Assembly (NCBI GenBank): GCA_963769665.1
Contig: CAVYMQ010000003.1
Coordinates: forward strand, 62,001-126,000
Length of the DNA: 64,000 nt
From: JACCTU01 sp963769665
Lineage (GTDB): Bacteria; Actinomycetota; Thermoleophilia; Gaiellales; Gaiellaceae
Direction of reading: 5' to 3'
Both the position numbers and the translations under genes were made by a program. Positions within the stretch are counted from its first letter, which is position 1, and each line of letters begins with the position of its first letter. The notes under the pieces were generated by a model. That model had not been told where the DNA came from and searched no databases. It saw nothing but the letters and a program-made list of their open reading frames with translations. Shown in pieces: positions 1-7,807 of the stretch.

Positions 1-1283
1 TCCTTGCGGACCTTCTCGATTTCCTCCTCGAGCTCGCGGTAGCGCGGCGGCGCGCTCATCGTCTTGATGCGCATGCGCGACGCGGCCTCGTCGATCAAGT
101 CGATCGCCTTGTCCGGCAGGTGGCGGTCCTGGATGTAGCGGTCGGCGAGCACTGCGGCGGCCTCGAGCGCCTCGTCGGTGATCTTGACGCGGTGGTGCGC
201 CTCGTAGCGGTCGCGAAGGCCCCGCAGGATCTGCACCGTGTCGTCGGTCGACGGCTCGTCGACGCGGATCTGTTGGAAGCGACGCTCGAGTGCGGCGTCG
301 CGCTCGAGGTACTTGCGGTACTCATCGAGCGTCGTCGCGCCGATCGTTTGCAGTTCGCCGCGCGCGAGCGCGGGCTTCAGGATCGACGCAGCGTCGATCG
401 CGCCCTCGGCTGCGCCGGCGCCGACGAGATTGTGCAGCTCGTCGATGAAGAGAATGATGTCGCCGCGCTGGGTGATCTCCTTCATCACCTTTTTCAGGCG
501 CTCTTCGAACTCACCGCGGTACTTCGACCCGGCGACGAGCGCCGCGAGGTCGAGCGTGTAGATCTGCCTGCCCTTCAGGAGCTCGGGCACCTGGCCCGCG
601 GAGATGCGCGCCGCGAGGCCCTCGACGACGGCGGTCTTGCCGACGCCGGGCTCGCCGATCAGCACGGGGTTGTTCTTCTGGCGGCGAGAGAGGATCTGCA
701 TCATCCGCTCGATCTCGGTCTGCCGGCCGACGACCGGGTCGAGCTTCCCCTCGGCCGCGAGCTTGGTCAGGTTGCGGCCGAACTGGTCGAGGAGCTTCGA
801 GCTCTTCGACTTCTCACCGGGCGCGCCGCCTCCGCCCTGGCGGCGGCCGGGGCCTGAAAGCATGCGAATGATCTCGTTGCGGATCTTCTCGGCGTCGGCG
901 TCGAAGTCGAGCAGGATCCGCGCGGCGACGCCCTCGTTCTCGCGGACGAGGCCGAGCAGAATGTGCTCCGTGCCGATGTAGTTGTGGCCGAGCGAGAGCG
1001 CCTCGCGCAGCGCCAGCTCGAGAACCTTCTTCGCGCGCGGCGTGAACGGAATCTGCCCGGTGGTGACCTCGTCGCCTTGGCCGACGATCCGCGCCACCTG
1101 CGCGCGCACTTCCTCGACGGTGATGTCGAGCGATTCGAGGACACGTGCGGCGAGACCTTCCTCCTCGCGGAGGAGCCCCAGGAGGATGTGCTCGGTCCCG
1201 ATGTAGTTGTGCTTGAGGGCGCGCGCCTCGTCCTGGGCCAGGACGACAACCTGACGGGCCCGCTCGGTGAAACGCTCGAACAA
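1..1283 (-). CDS. clpC: ATP-dependent Clp protease ATP-binding subunit ClpC (N-terminal part, cut by the window edge)
   Basis: ClpC is the AAA+ unfoldase that feeds substrates to ClpP and acts in general protein quality control. About 427 codons are visible. Two tandem Clp N repeats come first, each containing HNYIGTEHILLGL. NBD1 follows, with Walker A GEPGVGKT near residue 209, Walker B ILFIDELHN near residue 280, and the start of the middle domain at the window edge. The start is a TTG at 1283 giving MFERFTERARQ, the usual ClpC N-terminus; AAAGGGGG and GAGGG lie just upstream as ribosome-binding sequence. In other actinobacteria clpC is the close neighbour of lysS, but here about 29 kb of polysaccharide genes separate them. 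The NBD2 half lies outside the window. Confidence 0.96.
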   Translation of the reverse strand, partial: MFERFTERARQVVVLAQDEARALKHNYIGTEHILLGLLREEEGLAARVLESLDITVEEVRAQVARIVGQGDEVTTGQIPFTPRAKKVLELALREALSLGHNYIGTEHILLGLVRENEGVAARILLDFDADAEKIRNEIIRMLSGPGRRQGGGGAPGEKSKSSKLLDQFGRNLTKLAAEGKLDPVVGRQTEIERMMQILSRRQKNNPVLIGEPGVGKTAVVEGLAARISAGQVPELLKGRQIYTLDLAALVAGSKYRGEFEERLKKVMKEITQRGDIILFIDELHNLVGAGAAEGAIDAASILKPALARGELQTIGATTLDEYRKYLERDAALERRFQQIRVDEPSTDDTVQILRGLRDRYEAHHRVKITDEALEAAAVLADRYIQDRHLPDKAIDLIDEAASRMRIKTMSAPPRYRELEEEIEKVRK

Positions 1284-1519
1284 GTGTCCCTCGGCCCCCT
1301 TTCTTGATCGGCTACCGGTCGAAGGGTAGGGGCATGGTACCCGAGCCCCCGGCACCCACCGCATGCGTTCACGGTCTCACTTGATCGTGCGACAGAAGCG
1401 GAGAAATTCCTCTCCGGGACGTTCCCGTAGGTGCTATCTCCGCGTAGGAGCCCCGCTGCGGTGGCGGTCTCCCACCAAGAGCCGATCCCCTGCTCGGACC
1501 CGCACTACAGTGCGACGAA
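1284..1519. promoter_or_regulatory. Divergent intergenic region between clpC and the polysaccharide locus
   Basis: This 236-base stretch is the largest gap in the window and I see no convincing gene in it. On the minus strand a TACCCT box (1326-1331) lies about 40 bases before the clpC start and could be its -10. On the plus strand TACAGT (1506-1511) sits 8 bases before the GTG of the next gene, with no Shine-Dalgarno, so that transcript may be leaderless. A short inverted repeat, CGGAGA-aattcc-TCTCCG, lies at 1399-1416. The minus strand of the middle part carries CACCTACG, an octamer that recurs upstream of the LPXTG gene near 23960. I see no clear CIRCE or HAIR element. Confidence 0.4.
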
Positions 1520-3499
1520 GTGAAGGCGCTCGTCGTCCTCACCCAGCCCCCGCTTCCGGAGGGCGGGGCACCAGGAAAGTGCGCGGTTGCGCTCCTCCGC
1601 GGCCTCGTCGCCCATGGCGTCGAGGTCCGTGCGCTCGCCGCCCGTCAGCACTTCGCGGTCGCCGGCGAGCCGCCCGCCGACCTACCGGTAGAAGTGGTCG
1701 ACGTTCCTCCGGAGCCGCCCGGTTGGGCTGCCCGCGCGAACCGCTGGCGTCATCCGCGCGGAGAGCTCGGGCGTGGGATCTTCGCGGAGCGCGTGCGCGA
1801 GGCCGCCCGCGCCGTCGACGTCGTCCACCTGGAGGAAACGGAGACTGCCTGGTGCGACCAGGGCATTGCTACCCCGAGCCTCGTGCACATGCACTTCCTA
1901 GTCCGTCGCGACCGCTCGTTCGGGCCGCCGTGGCGGGGGTCGTTCCGAGACGTCCTGGAGTTCTCCGCCGCCGAGCGCGCCGCGGTCCGGCGCCACCGGC
2001 ACCTCGTTGCGAGCTCGCCCCTCGTGCTCGAGGCACTCCACCGACACGCACCCGATGCCGACCTGACGCTCGCGCCACTCGCGCTCGACCCGACGCACTA
2101 CGACACGGCACCGCTCGACGGACCGCCTGTCGTCGGGCTCATCGGTACTGCCTCGTGGCCACCGACCCGGGCCGCCATCCTTCGGCTCGTCACGCGCGTC
2201 TGGCCGCACATTCACCGGCGTGTGCCGGATGCGCGACTCGTCATCGCCGGACGAGGCAGTGAGCGGCTCCCGGGGCTTTCGCAGGTCCCCGGTGTGGAGA
2301 TCCGCGGAGAGGTCGAGTCGGCTGCGAGGTTCATGCGTGACCTGTCCGTCCTTCTCTATCCCCTCGAGCGCGGTAGCGGCGTGAAGGTCAAGGTGCTCGA
2401 GTCGATCGCGATGGGCGTGCCGGTGGTCACGACGCCCGAAGGAGCGGAAGGCATCGACGCGGGCGCCGGTGTCACGATCGAAGTCGACGACGCAGCGCTC
2501 GCGGCTGCGACCGTGACGCTGCTACGCGACGACGAAGAGCGGCGCGAGCGAGGACGAATCGCCCGCTCGGCTTTCGAGCTTCGCTACACGCCGAAGCCGG
2601 CGACGGCACCCCTGCTCGACCTCTATCAACGCGTCGCCGAGAGCCGCCCGCAGAAGCGACGAACCGTTGCGCCGATACCCCTGACCAGCAAGGGCATAGC
2701 GGGAACCGTTGCGAGTAGGCGCGGCCGGGTCGCTTCGTCGTTGGGCTACCTGGGCGCCGACGGCCGGAGTACCCCTCTAGGCGAAAAGGTTGCCGTCTTG
2801 TCGCCCCACCTCGACGACGGCGTCTTCTCCCTCGGCGCCGGCCTGGCACAGGCAACCCGACACGGAGCCGAGGTGACCGTCCTCACCGTTCTCGCCGGTG
2901 ATCCCGAGTCCACGGCGCCGGCTGGCCCCTGGGACGCGAGGGCAGGGTTCTCGTCAGCAGGTGAAGCGGCGCGGGTCCGTCGGGAGGAAGACCGAGCGGC
3001 GTGCGCGGTCCTCGGTGCGCGCCCGGTCTGGCTCCCCTTCTGCGACGAGCAGTACGAGCGGGGCGCGGACGAGGACGAGGTTTGGGCGGCCGTCACCGAC
3101 GTGATCTCCGCCGCGAAGGCGGACACCGTGCTCGTTCCGGCATTTCCGCTCAACCAGCCGGACCATGCGTGGCTCGCCGACCTGGTCGCGCGCCGTGGGC
3201 TCGACAGGGTCCGGGTCGGTCTCTACCTCGAGCAGCCTTACGCCACCCTGTGGGCGGGCTCGTCGGAGCTCCTGGACGAGGCGCGGTCTCGAAGCCGCGG
3301 TCACCGTGGCAACTGGCTCGCGCCCTCGGCAACGCTTACAGACCGGGTCGCAAAGCTCCGCTCCTGCCGCGCGTACTCGTCCCAGCTCAAGGTGCTCGGG
3401 CGCTTGATCCTGCCGCAGATGGCTTGCTTCGAGGCGGCGAGCGGTGGCGAGTCGATCTCCTGGTCGGAACCGCCGCCTGCGGACCGCGATGGCGGCTGA
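1520..3499 (+). CDS. Bifunctional GT4 glycosyltransferase / PIG-L (LmbE-like) de-N-acetylase
   Basis: Two enzymes are fused in 659 residues. Residues 1 to about 385 form a GT-B, family 4 glycosyltransferase: a glycine-rich N-terminus, VVGLIGTASW at the start of the second Rossmann half, and the donor-site stretch ERGSGVKVKVLESIAMGVPV. After a basic linker, residues about 420-655 match PIG-L zinc deacetylases, with the metal motif PHLDDG at 429-434 (usually PHPDDE) and NQPDH at 545-549. I infer that it transfers an N-acetylhexosamine and then removes, or acts near, the acetyl group. The MshA/MshB pair of mycothiol synthesis has the same two folds, but the surrounding genes favour polysaccharide. 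The GTG start at 1520 follows a close TACAGT box. The stop overlaps the next gene by 11 bases. Confidence 0.85.
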   Translation: MKALVVLTQPPLPEGGAPGKCAVALLRGLVAHGVEVRALAARQHFAVAGEPPADLPVEVVDVPPEPPGWAARANRWRHPRGELGRGIFAERVREAARAVDVVHLEETETAWCDQGIATPSLVHMHFLVRRDRSFGPPWRGSFRDVLEFSAAERAAVRRHRHLVASSPLVLEALHRHAPDADLTLAPLALDPTHYDTAPLDGPPVVGLIGTASWPPTRAAILRLVTRVWPHIHRRVPDARLVIAGRGSERLPGLSQVPGVEIRGEVESAARFMRDLSVLLYPLERGSGVKVKVLESIAMGVPVVTTPEGAEGIDAGAGVTIEVDDAALAAATVTLLRDDEERRERGRIARSAFELRYTPKPATAPLLDLYQRVAESRPQKRRTVAPIPLTSKGIAGTVASRRGRVASSLGYLGADGRSTPLGEKVAVLSPHLDDGVFSLGAGLAQATRHGAEVTVLTVLAGDPESTAPAGPWDARAGFSSAGEAARVRREEDRAACAVLGARPVWLPFCDEQYERGADEDEVWAAVTDVISAAKADTVLVPAFPLNQPDHAWLADLVARRGLDRVRVGLYLEQPYATLWAGSSELLDEARSRSRGHRGNWLAPSATLTDRVAKLRSCRAYSSQLKVLGRLILPQMACFEAASGGESISWSEPPPADRDGG

Positions 3500-5105
3500 G
3501 AAGCCGCCGCTTGACGAAGCCGCCGCAGAAGCGACGGCAGATGCTCCGCTCGCCGAGGAGGCCGCGGGACCGGGTGTCGCGACGACGGGTGCGACAGTCC
3601 TCGGCGGTAGCGCCTGGAGCCTGGCTGGCCGCATTGTTCCGCAGGCGTATGTGCTCGTGGTGTCGGTCGCGGCAGCACGTTTCCTCGGTCCGGACGGGCT
3701 GGGGCGCCAGAGTTTCATCGCGTTCGTCGAGATCTCAGTGCTGTCGCTCCTCGCCCAGGGGTTCTCGATTGCCATGGCGCGCTTCGTCGGAGACTCGCTC
3801 GGTCGGGGGCGGCCGGACGCGCTCCGCGGACTGATTCGGTGGGGGGTCCGCCTCCAAGCCGTGGTGGCGCTCTTCGGGGCGGCTGCGCTCGTCCTCGTCG
3901 CCGCTGCGGGTGGCGAGCCGACGGCCGCGTGGGTGCTCGCCGGTGTCGCGTGCGGGCTTGGCATCCTCCACACGCTCCCGATCGCGCTCCTCATTGGCAT
4001 GCAGCGATGGAGGCGGGCGTCGATCGCCGGCCTCGTCAACGGCTGCGTGGGAACCATCGCCGTCGTCTTCGTCCTCGCAGCAGGTTGGGGAGTCACCGGG
4101 ATGTTCGCCGTTGAGGCCGCCGTCGGCCTCGCGAACCTCGTCTGGACGGCGCTTCTCGCCCGACGCGCGCTCCGCGAGATCTCGCCGGGAGTCGACTCGG
4201 CCCGGGACATGCGCCGCCCCCTACTCGGCTACGCGACGGCTGCCACGTACGGGATCGTCCTCACGTTGATCGTCTGGCGGAGGTCCGAGTTCTTTCTCCT
4301 GGAACGGTTCTCGACGGACGCGGAGATCGCCCTCTACTCGGTCGCGTTCGCACTCGTCGCGGCGTTGATCCAGTTCCCTGACGCGATCGCCGGCGCAGCG
4401 TTCCCTGCGTTTGCGACGCTTTCAGGGGCAGGCGAGCATGAGCGGATCCGAATCGGTTTCGGACGTGGAACGCGTCTCGTGCTGCTCGCGGCGCTCCCAC
4501 TGACGGCCGCCGCGCTCGCGCTCGGCCCGCCACTTGTCCGGCTCCTCTACGGCACGGGCTTCGAGGGGACGGCACCGGTGCTTGCGATCCTGATCTTGCC
4601 GCTGCCGCTGATCGCCGTCCTCCAGCTCTCGAAGTCGCTGCTCGCGGCGCTCGGACTACTGCGGTACCAGCTCACCGCGGAGACGATCGCCGCCGGACTC
4701 ACGATCGGGCTCGGGCTTGCACTCATTCCTCCGTACGGGGCGGTCGGCGCGGCTATCTCGAACGTTTCGGCCCAGGGCTTCGCGGCCGCGGCGATCCTCC
4801 TGCGCACGAGGCGCCGGATTGGCAGGGTGGACTGGGGGCCACCGATCGTCCTCCGGATCGTCGTCGCGTCGGCAACGGCAGGGCTTGCGGCCTGGGGGCT
4901 CGTACTCCTGCTCGGGGACGCTGCCGGTCTTGTCGCCGGAACCATCGCAGGGGTGACGGTGTTCTTCGCCGCGTCGGCTGCGCTCGGAATCATTCGGGGC
5001 GACGACGCCGCGTGGCTCGAAGCGCAAGCCGGAAGGCGGCTCGGCGGCGCCGTCGGGCGGGCCAGCCGCCTGCTGTCCCGCGACTCATCCCGAGCCGCCG
5101 AGTGA
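3489..5105 (+). CDS. Wzx-type polysaccharide flippase (oligosaccharide repeat-unit transporter)
   Basis: This 538-residue, strongly hydrophobic protein has about 12-14 membrane helices and belongs to the MOP/MATE-like polysaccharide biosynthesis family. After a short acidic Ala/Glu-rich cytoplasmic leader, the typical entry GGSAWSLAGRIVPQAYVLVV begins the membrane part near residue 38. Later segments such as RSEFFLLERFSTDAEIALYS and PLVRLLYG are characteristic of Wzx proteins. It should flip undecaprenyl-diphosphate-linked repeat units across the cytoplasmic membrane for the Wzy proteins at 15949 and 24114. I use the ATG at 3489, which overlaps the upstream fusion gene by 11 bases; an in-frame GTG at 3444 is possible but lies inside the upstream enzyme. 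The 3' end overlaps the convergent GT2 gene by 21 bases. Confidence 0.9.
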   Translation: MAAEKPPLDEAAAEATADAPLAEEAAGPGVATTGATVLGGSAWSLAGRIVPQAYVLVVSVAAARFLGPDGLGRQSFIAFVEISVLSLLAQGFSIAMARFVGDSLGRGRPDALRGLIRWGVRLQAVVALFGAAALVLVAAAGGEPTAAWVLAGVACGLGILHTLPIALLIGMQRWRRASIAGLVNGCVGTIAVVFVLAAGWGVTGMFAVEAAVGLANLVWTALLARRALREISPGVDSARDMRRPLLGYATAATYGIVLTLIVWRRSEFFLLERFSTDAEIALYSVAFALVAALIQFPDAIAGAAFPAFATLSGAGEHERIRIGFGRGTRLVLLAALPLTAAALALGPPLVRLLYGTGFEGTAPVLAILILPLPLIAVLQLSKSLLAALGLLRYQLTAETIAAGLTIGLGLALIPPYGAVGAAISNVSAQGFAAAAILLRTRRRIGRVDWGPPIVLRIVVASATAGLAAWGLVLLLGDAAGLVAGTIAGVTVFFAASAALGIIRGDDAAWLEAQAGRRLGGAVGRASRLLSRDSSRAAE

Positions 5106-5891
5106 CCGGTGCCGGCGATAGCCCGCGCGCATCCCGAGTAGGAACGGAATCTGGAGCACCGCAACGCCGATCCGCAGGCGCAGCAACGCGCGCAAGAAGG
5201 CCACCAGTTGACTCCGCACCAACTCGCGGCCAATCCGCGTCGCCGTCTCGTCACCGGCTGCGGCGTGCTTTGCCGTCTGCGCGCCCGCGCCGAGTCCGTA
5301 GCCGTAGTGCAGGCGAAGCTGCTGGAAGCCGTGCCGCGTGTCGTGGTGCACGACCGTGATCCCGTCGGCGCAGCGGACAGCCCACCCCTCGCGCATGATC
5401 CGGTACAGCATGTCTGTGTCCTCTGCGGCTGGAACCGGCGCCCCCGCGCCAAGCTCCTCGTCGAACGGCCCCGCCTGTTCGAGTGCCTCACGACGGAACG
5501 CCAAGTTGAACCCGCTGCCAAGCCCGAAAGGGTTGGTGCCGAAGCCGAAGCTTCCCTCGTTCGCTCCCGGTAGCAACCCGCCGCGAGGCGTCACTGCGCG
5601 CCCGCAGACAACCCCCGCCTCCGGGAACTCGGCGAAGATCTGCACGATTTCCGTGAGCCAGCCCTGGGGTAACGAGACATCGTCGTCGGTGAAGGCGAGG
5701 AGCGGCGCCGTCGTGTTGGCGACCGCGACGTTCCGTCCCCGGGAGAGCCCGGGCCCGCTGCGCAGGTACCGACTCCCGAGAGCTTCGAGTGCGCGTGCGG
5801 TGGTCTCGTCACGGCTCTGGTCGACAACGAGCACGTCGAAGCCGTCGGCCACGATTTCGCGCAAGCCCGGGAGCAGGTGGCGGACGAGCAC
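5085..5891 (-). CDS. Family 2 glycosyltransferase
   Basis: A GT-A fold, inverting family 2 glycosyltransferase. It shows VLVVDQSRDETTARAL, the metal-binding AFTDDDVSLPQGW (DDD in place of the usual DxD), and AEDTDMLYRIMREGW as the acceptor/catalytic ED motif, then two C-terminal hydrophobic stretches. The first canonical start codon is GTG at 5891 (268 residues), but homology implies about 20 more N-terminal residues: the same frame reads IALAVVTRDRSAVLVRHL upstream, and AVVTRDR is the usual first strand. No ATG, GTG or TTG lies between the in-frame stop near 5982 and GTG 5891, only a CTG (5951) and ATC codons. Translation probably starts at one of these. The gene runs against the flippase and is divergent from the gene at 5987. 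Confidence 0.85.
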   Translation of the reverse strand: MLVRHLLPGLREIVADGFDVLVVDQSRDETTARALEALGSRYLRSGPGLSRGRNVAVANTTAPLLAFTDDDVSLPQGWLTEIVQIFAEFPEAGVVCGRAVTPRGGLLPGANEGSFGFGTNPFGLGSGFNLAFRREALEQAGPFDEELGAGAPVPAAEDTDMLYRIMREGWAVRCADGITVVHHDTRHGFQQLRLHYGYGLGAGAQTAKHAAAGDETATRIGRELVRSQLVAFLRALLRLRIGVAVLQIPFLLGMRAGYRRHRSLGGSG

Positions 5892-5986
5892 AGCCGAACG
5901 GTCCCGGGTGACGACCGCGAGGGCGATGCTGGCTTCGGGCTCGATTCCCAGCGTGAACGGTGTCGAGAGCGCGCGGCGTTAGCGCG

Positions 5987-7807
5987 ATGCGGATCGTCCT
6001 GCTCACACCAGAATATCCGCCGGCGCGTGCAATGGGCGGCATCGGCACGAACACAGCGACGCTCGCGCCTGCTCTGGCCCGACGCGGCCATGTCGTCTCC
6101 GTCGTCACACCGGGAGAAGGAAGCGTTCGCGAGGAGGACGACGTCACGGTGGCGCGCCTGGACCATCGCTGGCTGCCCACGCGCCCTGCCCGCACGCTTG
6201 CGGCTCGGGTCGCGATCGAGCGAGCGGTTCGCCGCTTCAAGCCGGACGTCGTCCAGGCGGCTGAGTGGTCCGCCGAGGCATGGTGGCTAACTCGTCGCGA
6301 CAGCCGTCCCGTCGTTACGCGTCTGGCAACACCGTCGTATGTGCTCGGCCAGCTCAACCGACTCCCCATCGACAGGCACGAGCAGCTTGTGCGCTGGCTA
6401 GAGCGCGACCAGACGCAGCGCAGCGCTGCGATCTATGCGCCCACGCGGGCGATCGCGGAGCGCGTCGCCAAGGACTGGGACCTCGACCGGGAGCGGATCG
6501 CGCTGATTCCGAATCCGATCGACGTCCAGGAGGTGCTCGAAGCAGGTGCAATGACACCGCCGCTGAGTCTCCCCGCGCGTTACGTGGTCTTCAACGGGCG
6601 GCTGGAACGTCGCAAAGGTGTCGAGGTCCTCGCACAGGCGTTGCGTCGGGTGCTCGGCGAGGATCTCGGTCTCGAGGCTGTCTTGATCGGTCGCGATCCG
6701 GGCGACGAAAACGGGCTGCTGACGCGTCGTGTTCTCGCGCACCTCGAGCCGGTGCGCGATCGAGTGCACCTGCTCGGCGAGCTACCCCGGGCGGACGCAC
6801 TCGCGGTCGTTGCGCGCAGCGAAGTCGCCGTGGTGCCTTCCCTCTGGGAGAGCTTCGGCTACGTCGCGGTCGAAGCGATGGCGCTCGGCCGGCCCTTGAT
6901 CGCAGCTCGAGCCGGTGGTCTGACCGAAATCGTCGAGCACGGACGGACGGGATGGCTCGTCCCGCCCGGGGACGCAGACGCGCTTGCGGCATGTCTTCTC
7001 GAGCGGTTGGCGGACAGTGAGGGGAGCGCTCGTGCAGGTCTCGCTGCTGTCGAAGCCGCGAGACGCTACGACGTCAACACGGTTGTCGACACACTGGTCG
7101 AGTTGTTCGAGCGGACACGCCAACGCACAACGGAAGAATTCGATCGCTCGCTGTACCGACGCGGGTACCGTCAGTTCTTCCGGGCGGACGATCGACGCGA
7201 TCCCTTCCACGCCCTCTACGAGGCGAAGCGAGACGCCGTCCTGTCGGGCTTCGACGTCAAGCGCAAGCTCAAGCTGCTCGACGCCGGCGGAGGATACGGG
7301 AGGATCGCAGGTCCGCTCGCACGCAATCACGACGTCACTCTCTGCGACATCTCGCCCGAGATGCTCGAGGAAGCGCAAAAGCGGTGGCCGTCGCTCCACC
7401 TCGTCGAGGCCGACGCGCGCTCACTGCCGTTCGGCGACCGAGCGTTCGACGCCGTGCTCGCGATCGACTTGCTACCCCACTTCCCCGATCTGGAGGCCGG
7501 CGTCCGCGAGCTCGCACGGGTCGTACGCCCGGGCGGCCGGGTGGTGTTCGACACATCGAATGCGAGCCCATGGTGGGTACTTGCGTTCCCCAGCTACGTC
7601 AACTGGCGGCCTCGACGCCTGCTGCGGACGCTGCGTGGCGGAGGAGTCCTGCCCGAGTGGCAGCGCCTCGTGAGCCATCATCGGGCGGCCGAAGTCAGAC
7701 TTGCGATCGCGGCCTCCGGGCTGCGGCTCGAGCGGGTCGAGACCTTCGGTCCGAGTTGGACGCCGAAGTGGCACCTCTGGTGGACGACTGCCGCCCCCGA
7801 TGAGTAA
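5987..7807 (+). CDS. GT4 glycosyltransferase fused to a class I SAM-dependent methyltransferase
   Basis: A 606-residue fusion. Residues 1 to about 385 are a GT4 enzyme: MRIVLLTPEYPP start, GGIGT loop, FNGRLERRKGVEVLAQAL opening the nucleotide-binding half, and the donor motif SLWESFGYVAVEAMALGRP. Residues about 395-606 form a Rossmann methyltransferase with LLDAGGGYGRIAG (motif I, about 429-441), VTLCDISPEML, FDAVLAIDLLPHF and ARVVRPGGRVVFD. The protein probably adds a sugar and methylates it, or caps the chain by methylation; both roles are inferred from the fusion and its surroundings. The ATG at 5987 is chosen because it begins the canonical GT4 first strand. The 3' end overlaps the next gene by 8 bases, suggesting translational coupling. 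Confidence 0.88.
   Translation: MRIVLLTPEYPPARAMGGIGTNTATLAPALARRGHVVSVVTPGEGSVREEDDVTVARLDHRWLPTRPARTLAARVAIERAVRRFKPDVVQAAEWSAEAWWLTRRDSRPVVTRLATPSYVLGQLNRLPIDRHEQLVRWLERDQTQRSAAIYAPTRAIAERVAKDWDLDRERIALIPNPIDVQEVLEAGAMTPPLSLPARYVVFNGRLERRKGVEVLAQALRRVLGEDLGLEAVLIGRDPGDENGLLTRRVLAHLEPVRDRVHLLGELPRADALAVVARSEVAVVPSLWESFGYVAVEAMALGRPLIAARAGGLTEIVEHGRTGWLVPPGDADALAACLLERLADSEGSARAGLAAVEAARRYDVNTVVDTLVELFERTRQRTTEEFDRSLYRRGYRQFFRADDRRDPFHALYEAKRDAVLSGFDVKRKLKLLDAGGGYGRIAGPLARNHDVTLCDISPEMLEEAQKRWPSLHLVEADARSLPFGDRAFDAVLAIDLLPHFPDLEAGVRELARVVRPGGRVVFDTSNASPWWVLAFPSYVNWRPRRLLRTLRGGGVLPEWQRLVSHHRAAEVRLAIAASGLRLERVETFGPSWTPKWHLWWTTAAPDE

Noticed and set aside
1520..3499. Assignment of the fusion as a mycothiol enzyme (MshA-MshB)
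   Set aside because: The folds agree, but the gene sits among polysaccharide genes and the diagnostic MshA residues are not evident, so a general GT4/PIG-L call is safer.
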